This document shows, piece after piece, positions 57,291-64,000 of a stretch of DNA of 64,000 nt; the stretch's first letter is position 1, and every line of letters starts with the position of its first letter. The notes under the pieces were generated by a model, which made no database searches, had not been told where the DNA came from, and saw nothing but the letters and a program-made list of their open reading frames with translations. The stretch covers positions 1 through 64,000 of the forward strand of contig NZ_QMEY01000013.1 in the NCBI RefSeq assembly GCF_003315795.1, in the 5' to 3' direction. Both the position numbers and the translations under genes were made by a program. This DNA is from Spongiactinospora rosea. GTDB lineage: Bacteria; Actinomycetota; Actinomycetes; Streptosporangiales; Streptosporangiaceae.

Positions 57291-58409
57291 TCAGTCGCCC
57301 TTACCGGACTCCTGACGGCGCATCCAGCGGATCTCCGCCTCGATGAACGAGTCGAGGTCGCCGTCCAGGACGGCGCTCGGGTTGCCCGCCTCCACGCCGG
57401 TGCGCAGGTCCTTGACCATCTGGTAGGGGTGCAGCACGTAGCTGCGGATCTGGGTGCCCCACGAGGTGGTGGACTCCCCGCGCAGCTCGGCCATCTTCTC
57501 GGCCTCCTCCTGCCGCTTGCGCTCCAGCAGCTTGGCCGACAGCACCGCCATCGCGGTGGCCTTGTTCTGGAGCTGGGAGCGCTCGTTCTGGCAGGAGACC
57601 ACGATGCCGGTCGGCAGGTGGGTGAGCCGCACCGCGGAGTCGGTGGTGTTGACGCCCTGGCCGCCGGGACCCGACGAGCGGTAGACGTCGACCCGCAGGT
57701 CCTCTTCGTTGATCTCGATGCGGTCGGTCTGCTCGACCACGGGGACGATGTCCACGCCCGCGAACGAGGTCTGCCGCCTGCCCTGGTTGTCGAAGGGGCT
57801 GATCCGCACCAGGCGGTGGGTGCCGTGCTCGCCGCGCAGCGTGCCGTACGCGTAGGGCGACTTGATCGCGAACGTGGCGGACTTGATGCCCGCCTCCTCC
57901 GCGTAGGAGGTGTCGTAGACCTCGGTCGAGTAGCCCTTGGCCTCGGCCCACCTGATGTACATCCGCAGCAACATCTCCGCCCAGTCGGCGGCGTCGACCC
58001 CGCCCGCCTGGGAGTTGATCGTCACCAGGGCCTGGCGCGAGTCGTACTCGCCGGACAGCAGCGTGCGGACCTCCAGCGCGCTGACCTCCGTGCGCAGCGC
58101 GGCCAGCTCCCGGTCGGCCTCCTGGCGGGTGTCCGGGTCGTCTTCGGACTCGGCCAGCTCGTACAGCACGGCGACGTCGTCGAGCCGCCCCGCCAGGCCC
58201 TCCACCCGGTTGTACTCGGCCTGGAGGTGCGAGAGCCTGCTGGTGACCTGCTGGGCCGCCTCCGGGTCGTTCCACAGGTCGGGCGCGGCAGCCTGCTCGC
58301 CGAGCTCCTCGATCTGCCTGCGCATGCCGTCGAGATCGAGCACGTCCTTGATGCCCTTCATGGTGCCGACGAGCTCGTTGATCTCTTCTGACGGATCGAT
58401 TACTGCCAC
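57291..58409 (-). CDS. prfB: peptide chain release factor 2
   Basis: A 372-residue release factor. It reads UAA and UGA stop codons: SPF tripeptide in RISPFDNQGRRQTSF and GGQ at residues 249-251 (SSGPGGQGVNTTDSAV), which triggers peptidyl-tRNA hydrolysis. The N-terminal helical domain (~1-110) and the C-terminal QNERSQLQNKATAMAVL complete it. There is no in-frame stop near codon 25, so the programmed frameshift of many bacteria is absent, as in other actinobacteria. The GTG at 58409 follows TACGCT by 8 bases, so it is likely leaderless. It is divergent from a lipoprotein gene. Confidence 0.97.
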   Translation of the reverse strand: MAVIDPSEEINELVGTMKGIKDVLDLDGMRRQIEELGEQAAAPDLWNDPEAAQQVTSRLSHLQAEYNRVEGLAGRLDDVAVLYELAESEDDPDTRQEADRELAALRTEVSALEVRTLLSGEYDSRQALVTINSQAGGVDAADWAEMLLRMYIRWAEAKGYSTEVYDTSYAEEAGIKSATFAIKSPYAYGTLRGEHGTHRLVRISPFDNQGRRQTSFAGVDIVPVVEQTDRIEINEEDLRVDVYRSSGPGGQGVNTTDSAVRLTHLPTGIVVSCQNERSQLQNKATAMAVLSAKLLERKRQEEAEKMAELRGESTTSWGTQIRSYVLHPYQMVKDLRTGVEAGNPSAVLDGDLDSFIEAEIRWMRRQESGKGD

Positions 58410-58498
58410 GGTTGTTAAGCGTACGCGACCGAGAGCCCCTGTCAGGCAACGAGCAGGCCGTAACATGGGCAGGCGGCGGGCTAAGGGGGAGGCGATCG

Positions 58499-59566
58499 GT
58501 GCGAGCGAACGGGCGGCGTCGGGTGCTCGTGGCCACGCTGATGCTGCTGCCGGTCGTGCTGGCGGCGTGTTCGGCCGGAGGGCGGGAGGCGGGAGGAGCC
58601 TCCCCCGTCGCGGCGACCACGCCCGCGGCCACGCCCGGCGGCACGGCCACCGCGAGCACGGCGCCCGTCCCGGTGGTGACGCTGGAGGAGGCCCGCCGGG
58701 TGGTGACGCGCCTGCTGGCCACCGACGACGTGCTGCGGGCGGGCGGCGAGCTGCGGATGGCGCTGGAGATCGTCCGCGACGGCCAGGCCGCGCTCACGAC
58801 CGCCGCCTACCGGGCCAACGACATGGAGCCGCCCCGCTACGGCTGGGGCGATCCGGTCCTTTACGTACCACGCCTGGACCGCGCCCCCTACTGGTTCACC
58901 GCGGTGGTCGAACGGCGCGACGGCCCGGGTGGGCGGGAGCGCGAGGACGACGCCCGCTCGGCCGTGCTGACCTTCATGAAGGAGAACGACGAGTCGCGCT
59001 GGCAGCTCAGCTTCGCCACACTGCTCTACTCCGGCGCCGAGCCGCCCGAGGTGGCGCTCGACGCCGAGGGCTACGCCACGGCGCTGTCCACGCGTGACGA
59101 GAGCCTGGAGATCAGCCCGCAGCTGATGGCCCCGCTGCATGCCACGGTGGCCGAGGAGGGCTCCCAGGGCTTCTCCGCGGCGCTGATCGCGCCGGGCGAG
59201 CACACCACCGGCTACTCCGCGGAGATCGCCGAGCGCAAGCAGCAGGCCAGGCACGACGGGCTCAACTTCGACTCGATCTTCGGCGCGACCAAGTCGCCGG
59301 TGTTCGGGCTGCGCACCCGCGACGGCGGCGGTTTCGTCCAGTACGCGATGACCCGCACCACCACGCTGAGCGCCAAGCTGCCCAGCGCGCCCTGGATCGC
59401 GATCCCGCAGGACGCGCGCTGGGCCGCCGAGCAGCCGGCGATGGCCAAGGAGATGCGGATCATCGAGACCCACCAGTACGCCGCCGAGGTGCCCGCCAAG
59501 GGCTCCCGCAGGCCGGCCGAGGTGATCGCCTTCGATGGGGCGATCACCCGGGTTTCCGGCAAGTAG
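58499..59566 (+). CDS. lipoprotein, function unknown
   Basis: A 355-residue lipoprotein with signal MLLPVVLAAC (Cys at about residue 23) and a Thr/Pro/Ala-rich linker to ~65. A ~285-residue mature domain follows, with VVTRLLATDDVLRAGG, YGWGDPVLYVPRL, VLTFMKENDESRWQLSFA and a C-terminal FGLRTRDGGGFVQYAMTR ... PWIAIPQDA. The GTG at 58499 has AAGGGGGAGG upstream. The order prfB, lipoprotein, large gdh on opposing strands suggests a stand-alone envelope gene. I recall similar 'hypothetical lipoprotein' genes in Streptosporangiales but no function. Confidence 0.75.
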   Translation: MRANGRRRVLVATLMLLPVVLAACSAGGREAGGASPVAATTPAATPGGTATASTAPVPVVTLEEARRVVTRLLATDDVLRAGGELRMALEIVRDGQAALTTAAYRANDMEPPRYGWGDPVLYVPRLDRAPYWFTAVVERRDGPGGREREDDARSAVLTFMKENDESRWQLSFATLLYSGAEPPEVALDAEGYATALSTRDESLEISPQLMAPLHATVAEEGSQGFSAALIAPGEHTTGYSAEIAERKQQARHDGLNFDSIFGATKSPVFGLRTRDGGGFVQYAMTRTTTLSAKLPSAPWIAIPQDARWAAEQPAMAKEMRIIETHQYAAEVPAKGSRRPAEVIAFDGAITRVSGK

Positions 59567-59575
59567 GGCGCGTCC

Positions 59576-62500
59576 TCACGCCTCGCTGTGCGGCAGTCCG
59601 CTGGTGGCCACCAGCGTCCTGATCGCGCGCAGCGCGACCGACAGCGTGGCGAGGTCGAAGGTGTCGCTCTCCCAGATCTCCGACAGGGTCTGCCGGGAGC
59701 GGGCCACCGCCGCGGAGTTGGCCTCCGACCAGTTGGCCAGGCGTTCCTCGGGGGAAAGGCCCGGCTTGGTGTGGGTGAGCACGTCGCGGGTGAGCGAGGC
59801 GTGCGCGGCGTACAGGTCGTCGCGCAACGCCGCCCTGGCCATGGAGTTCCAGCGGTTGTCGCGGGGCAGCGCGATCACGCGTTCGCGCAGCCTGGCCAGT
59901 TGCAGCCGGTCGGCGAGGTCGAAGTAGACCTCGGCCACCTCGCTCACCGGGCGGCCGGTCAGCGAGGCCACCTCCACCAGGTCGAACGTGCTGTACGCGG
60001 GCACCATGGCGGCGGTCCGCTCGGCCAGCTCGTACGGCACGCCGCGGCCGGCGAACCCGTCCCGGCGTTCTTCGAACGCGGCGAGGTCGGGCCCGCACAG
60101 CAGCTTCGGCAGGTGTGGAATGAGGCCGTTCATCCCCTTGGCGAAGAAGCTCACCGTGGACGCCAGGTCGAGCGGCGGCCTGCGGTTGCCGAGCAGCCAG
60201 CGGGTGCCCCGCTCGGTGAGCTTGCGGGCCTCCAGCAGCATGGCGAGCTGGGTGCCGGTGTCCACCTTGTTGTCCAGCGACTCCACCGCCTGCCAGAAGG
60301 TCGGCATGTCGAAGACCTCGCGGGTCACCAGGTACGCCCGGGCGATGTCGGAGACCGAGGCGCCGATCTCCTCACCGAACCGGAACATGAACGTGGTGCC
60401 ACTGCTGTTGACCAGGTCGTTGACCACGCGGGTGGTGATGATCTCGCGGCGCAGCGGGTGGGAGTCCATCTGGGCGCGCAGCCGCTCGCGCAGTTCCGAG
60501 GGGAAGTAGGACACCAGCCAGGACGCCAGGTAGGGATCATCGGGCAGGTCGGAGGCCAGCAGCGCGGCGTCGGTGCCGAGCTTGGTGTAGGCCAGCAGCA
60601 CCGAGAACTCCGGCGCGGTCAGCCCCAGCCCAGCCTGGCGGCGCTCGGCCAGCGCCTTGTCCGAGGGCAGGAACTCAAGGTCGCGGTCCACCCAGCCCTC
60701 GCGTTCCATCCGGCGCAGGTAGCGGGCGTGGATGTGCAGCATGGCGGGGGCCTGGGCGCGGGAGGCGGCGAGCACGACGTTCTGGGCGTAGTTGTCGCGC
60801 AGCACCAGGCTCGCCACCTCGTCGGTCATGTCGAGGAAGAGCTGGTTGCGCTGCTTGTCGGTCAGTTCGCCGTCGCGGACCACCCGGTCCAGCAGGATCT
60901 TGATGTTCACCTCGTGGTCGGAGGTGTCCACCCCGGCGGAGTTGTCGATGAAGTCGGTGTTGATCAGCCCGCCGTTGCGGGCGAACTCGATCCGGGCGAG
61001 CTGGGTGAGGCCCAGGTTGCCGCCCTCGCCGACGACCTTGCAGCGCAGGTCGGCCCCGTTGACCCGGAGGCCGTCGTTGGCCTTGTCGCCGACGTCGGCG
61101 TTGCTCTCACCGCTCGCCTTGACGTACGTGCCGATGCCGCCGTTCCACAGCAGGTCCACGGGCGCGGTCAGGATGGCGCTGATCAGCTCGTTGGGCGGCA
61201 TCGCGACGACGTCGCCGGGGATGCCGAGCGCCGCGCGCACCTGCGGGGTGATCGGGATGGACTTCGCGGTGCGCGGCCACACCCCGCCGCCCGTGGAGAT
61301 GAGCGACCTGTCGTAGTCGTCCCATGAGCTGCGCGGCAGCGCGAACAGCCGGGCGCGTTCGGCGTGGGACCCGGCCGCGTCGGGGTCGGGGTCCAGGAAG
61401 ACGTGCCGGTGGTCGAACGCGGCCACCAGGCGGATGTGCCGGGACAGCAGCATGCCGTTGCCGAACACGTCGCCCGACATGTCGCCGATCCCGGCCACGG
61501 TGAAGTCGGTGGTCTGCACGTCCACGCCGGTGGACCTGAAGTGGTACTTCACCGACTCCCACGCGCCCCGGGCGGTGATGCCCATGGCCTTGTGGTCGTA
61601 ACCGATGGACCCGCCGGAGGCGAACGCGTCACCCAGCCAGAAGCCGTACTCCTTGGCCAGCGCGTTGGCGATGTCGGAGAAGGTCGCGGTGCCCTTGTCG
61701 GCGGCGACGACCAGATAGGTGTCGTCGCCGTCGTGCCGCACCACGTCCGGCGGCGGGACGACCTCGTTGTTCACCAGGTTGTCGGTGAGGTCGAGCAGGC
61801 CGGAGATGAACATCCGGTAGCAGGCGATGCCCTCGGCCAGTACGTCCTCACGGGACCCGGAGGCGGGCGGCCGCTTGACCACGAACCCGCCCTTGGAGCC
61901 GGTGGGCACGATCACGGTGTTCTTCACCATCTGCGCCTTGACCAGGCCCAGGATCTCGGTGCGGAAGTCCTCCATCCGGTCCGACCAGCGCAGGCCGCCC
62001 CTGGCGACCTTGCCGAACCGCAGGTGGACGCCCTCCACGCGCGGCGAGTAGACGAAGATCTCGTACTTGGGCCGCGGCGGCGGCAGCACGCTGATCGCCT
62101 GCGGGTCGAACTTCAGCGCCAGGTACGGCTTGCGCCGCCCCTCCGCGTCGCGCTGGAAGTGGTTGGTGCGCAGGGTCGCCTGGATCATCTCCAGGTAGGC
62201 CCGCAGGATGCGGTCCTCGTCCAGGGAGGCCACGTCGTCCAGCGCGCCCAGGATCTCCTCGCGCAGCGCCTCGCTGACCTCCTCGCGCACCTCGGGGCCG
62301 CGCTTGGGGTCCAGCCGCGCCTCGAAGAGCAGCACCAGCAGGCGGGCCAGCCGCACGTTGCCTGCCAGCACCGACTGCATGTACTGGAGGCTGAACGTCG
62401 AGCCCGCCTGGCGCAGGTACTTCGCGTACGCCCGCAGGATCGTGACCTGCTCCCAGGTCAGCCCCGCCTGGAGCACCAGGGCGTTGAAGCCGTCGGCCTC

Positions 62501-64000
62501 CACCTCGCCCCGCCACAGCGCGGTGAACGCGTCCTGGAACAGCTCCTTGAACGCCTCCGCGGCGACCTCCGGCGAGGCGGCGCTGCGCAGCCCGAAGTCG
62601 TAGATCCAGGCGTCCCTGGTAGCGGGGTCGCCGTCCCGGTCCACCTCATACGGCCGCTCGTCCACGACCTCGACGCCCAGCCGCGACAGCAGCGGCAGCG
62701 CGTGGGACAGCGAGATCGGCCGGTCCAGCTTGTAGACCTTCAGGCGGCGCTCGCCCTCGGCCGCGTCGTAGGGCTCATAAAGGTTGATCTCGATGTCGTG
62801 GTCGCCCTCGGCCAGCCGTTCCAGGCGGCGCAGGTCGGCCACCGCCATCCGGGGCGGGAAGTCGGCCTTGTACGCCTCGGGGAAGGCGGCCTGGTAGCGC
62901 TTGATGAGCGCGGGGGCCTCCTGCTCCGGGCACAGCTCGGTGACCGCGTCGGCCAGGTCGTCCTCCCAGGTGCGGGTGGTGGCGGCCAGCCGGGCCTCAA
63001 GCTCCTCGGCGTCCACGCCGGCGCCGGTCTCCGGCAACGGCCTGCCCCGCTCGCCGCGGACCACCACGTGCAGCCGCGCCAGCGCCGACTCGCCGATCAT
63101 CACGCTGTAGTCGATCGAGCTGCCGCCCAGCGCGGTGAGCAGGAGCTCCTGCATGCGGGTGCGGACCTTGGTGGTGTAGCGGTCGCGCGGCAGGTAGATC
63201 AGGCAGGAGATGTAGCGGCCGTAGTCGTCGCGGCGCAGGAACAGCCGGACCTGCTTGCGCTCGCGCAGCCGCAGTACGCCCAGCGCCATCGGCACCAGCT
63301 CGTCCACCGAGATCTGGAACAGCTCGGCCCTGGGGAAGGTCTCCAGGGTCTCGATGAGGTCCTTGCCGTCGTGGCTGTCGGGGGCGAAGCCCGCCTCCTG
63401 CAGGACGGCGGCCAGCTTGCGGCGCAGCACCGGGATGCGGGAGATCGACTCGTTGTAGGCGACGTGGGTGAACAGCCCGAGGAACCGCCGCTCCCCCACC
63501 ACCTCGCCGTCCGGCGAGAACAGCTTGACGCCTACGTAGTCGAGGTAGGCGTGCCGGTGGACGGTGGCGCGGGTGTTGGCCTTGGTGATGATCAGGATCT
63601 GCTTCTCGCGGGCCTTGGCGCGCAGTTCGGCGGGCATCGCGGCGAAGCTGTCGGAGCCCGCCTTGTCCATCCGCAGGATGCCGAGCCCGGTGCCGGGTAC
63701 GGCGTGCAGGGCGTCGCCGTCGCCCTCCTGGGCCAGCCGGTACTCCCGGTACCCGAGGAAGGTGAAGTGGCCGTCGGCGAGCCAGTGCAGCAGGTCCAGG
63801 CTGTCCTCGACCTCGGCGGGCGGCAGCGGCGGCGGCGAGACCGAAAGGTCCTCGGCGGTCCGCACGGCCAGCGCCCGCATCTTCGCGAAGTCCTCGACCG
63901 CGTAGCGCACGTCGGCGAGCACCCGCTGGAGGTCGGCTTCGAGCTGCTTGAGCACCGCGGCGTCGGGCTGCCGGTCGATCTCGATGTGCATCCACGACTC
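59576..64000 (-). CDS. gdh: NAD-specific glutamate dehydrogenase (large type), 3' part
   Basis: About 1,475 residues are visible, ending with TGA at 59576; the frame is open through the right edge (the visible N-terminal end reads ESWMHIEIDRQPDAAV). The complete enzyme of this class is ~1,600 residues, so about 150 are missing. Motifs include VRLFLRRDDYGRYISCLIYLPRDRY, FRTEILGLVKAQMVKNTVIVPTGSKGGFV (nucleotide/glutamate site), GDMSGDVFGNGMLLS and KVVGEGGNLGLTQLARIEFA. It oxidises glutamate to 2-oxoglutarate with NAD. The C-terminal ~550 residues form the regulatory helical domain. It is convergent with the lipoprotein gene. Confidence 0.95.
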   Translation of the reverse strand, partial: ESWMHIEIDRQPDAAVLKQLEADLQRVLADVRYAVEDFAKMRALAVRTAEDLSVSPPPLPPAEVEDSLDLLHWLADGHFTFLGYREYRLAQEGDGDALHAVPGTGLGILRMDKAGSDSFAAMPAELRAKAREKQILIITKANTRATVHRHAYLDYVGVKLFSPDGEVVGERRFLGLFTHVAYNESISRIPVLRRKLAAVLQEAGFAPDSHDGKDLIETLETFPRAELFQISVDELVPMALGVLRLRERKQVRLFLRRDDYGRYISCLIYLPRDRYTTKVRTRMQELLLTALGGSSIDYSVMIGESALARLHVVVRGERGRPLPETGAGVDAEELEARLAATTRTWEDDLADAVTELCPEQEAPALIKRYQAAFPEAYKADFPPRMAVADLRRLERLAEGDHDIEINLYEPYDAAEGERRLKVYKLDRPISLSHALPLLSRLGVEVVDERPYEVDRDGDPATRDAWIYDFGLRSAASPEVAAEAFKELFQDAFTALWRGEVEADGFNALVLQAGLTWEQVTILRAYAKYLRQAGSTFSLQYMQSVLAGNVRLARLLVLLFEARLDPKRGPEVREEVSEALREEILGALDDVASLDEDRILRAYLEMIQATLRTNHFQRDAEGRRKPYLALKFDPQAISVLPPPRPKYEIFVYSPRVEGVHLRFGKVARGGLRWSDRMEDFRTEILGLVKAQMVKNTVIVPTGSKGGFVVKRPPASGSREDVLAEGIACYRMFISGLLDLTDNLVNNEVVPPPDVVRHDGDDTYLVVAADKGTATFSDIANALAKEYGFWLGDAFASGGSIGYDHKAMGITARGAWESVKYHFRSTGVDVQTTDFTVAGIGDMSGDVFGNGMLLSRHIRLVAAFDHRHVFLDPDPDAAGSHAERARLFALPRSSWDDYDRSLISTGGGVWPRTAKSIPITPQVRAALGIPGDVVAMPPNELISAILTAPVDLLWNGGIGTYVKASGESNADVGDKANDGLRVNGADLRCKVVGEGGNLGLTQLARIEFARNGGLINTDFIDNSAGVDTSDHEVNIKILLDRVVRDGELTDKQRNQLFLDMTDEVASLVLRDNYAQNVVLAASRAQAPAMLHIHARYLRRMEREGWVDRDLEFLPSDKALAERRQAGLGLTAPEFSVLLAYTKLGTDAALLASDLPDDPYLASWLVSYFPSELRERLRAQMDSHPLRREIITTRVVNDLVNSSGTTFMFRFGEEIGASVSDIARAYLVTREVFDMPTFWQAVESLDNKVDTGTQLAMLLEARKLTERGTRWLLGNRRPPLDLASTVSFFAKGMNGLIPHLPKLLCGPDLAAFEERRDGFAGRGVPYELAERTAAMVPAYSTFDLVEVASLTGRPVSEVAEVYFDLADRLQLARLRERVIALPRDNRWNSMARAALRDDLYAAHASLTRDVLTHTKPGLSPEERLANWSEANSAAVARSRQTLSEIWESDTFDLATLSVALRAIRTLVATSGLPHSEA

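Noticed and set aside
57291..58409. Programmed frameshift in prfB
   Set aside because: The frame is continuous from the GTG with no early stop codon, so no +1 frameshift is needed.
1..64000. CRISPR array or phage/integrase genes
   Set aside because: No regularly spaced identical repeats and no integrase, capsid or terminase-like proteins were seen.
1..64000. A secondary-metabolite biosynthetic cluster
   Set aside because: No PKS, NRPS, lanthipeptide synthetase or terpene cyclase is present; the export cassettes stand without biosynthetic genes.

Overview
The window is GC-rich actinobacterial chromosome. GTG starts are common, genes are packed with ATGA/GTGA overlaps, and several starts look leaderless. 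A conservon operon, Tat/DyP and formamidase genes, an ssrA-smpB-ftsX-ftsE-prfB block and a roughly 1,600-residue-class NAD-glutamate dehydrogenase together suggest the Streptosporangiales or relatives (Nonomuraea/Streptosporangium type). That placement is inference from gene content; no 16S or other marker is present.

Layout. 1-5.4 kb: transposase C-terminal remnant, SURF1/DUF3817 pair, gamma-glutamyltransferase and a NarL-type two-component system. 5.5-12.6 kb: Sel1-repeat protein, alanine dehydrogenase, M20 peptidase, RarD-like transporter, LysR regulator and a cysteine-dioxygenase-like cupin. 12.6-15.6 kb: overlapping ubiA-dprE1-dprE2 operon for polyprenyl-phosphoryl arabinose. 15.7-24.5 kb: lipoprotein, fused double acyl-CoA dehydrogenase, HtrA-like protease and a heterodimeric ABC exporter. 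24.5-33.2 kb: SLC13 carrier, secreted PEBP protein, formamidase cluster with an AmiC-like sensor and divergent MarR, and an MFS exporter. 33.3-35.8 kb: DyP peroxidase, PCu(A)C copper chaperone and a His-containing membrane protein. 36-40 kb: conservon (sensor kinase, roadblock, DUF742, GTPase) followed by an unlisted 30-52 residue ORF and a strong terminator. 40.4-46 kb: secreted protease and peptidase, OmpR-type two-component system, small regulators and a STAS protein. 46-51.6 kb: gene-poor stretch with a tRNA-like remnant, then a four-gene lipoprotein/adaptor/MacB-type cassette. 51.6-64 kb: core block of ssrA (tmRNA), Nudix, a PBP-like lipoprotein with degraded active-site motifs, smpB, ftsX, ftsE, prfB, a lipoprotein and the 3' part of the large glutamate dehydrogenase, which runs off the right edge.

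How the genes work together. SmpB and tmRNA form the trans-translation pair. FtsEX regulates cell-wall hydrolysis at division. The UbiA, DprE1 and DprE2 enzymes act in series. The conservon proteins form a G-protein-like signalling complex. The formamidase cluster probably senses and hydrolyses short amides.

The most unusual items are the small ORF inside the conservon operon, the PBP-like protein lacking its catalytic lysine, the DprE1 with Ala at the benzothiazinone-reactive Cys position, the STAS protein without a phosphorylatable Ser/Thr, and the 46 kb tRNA-like remnant sharing a terminator with tmRNA. All functional statements come from reading the sequence and from recalled family knowledge; no database search was run.
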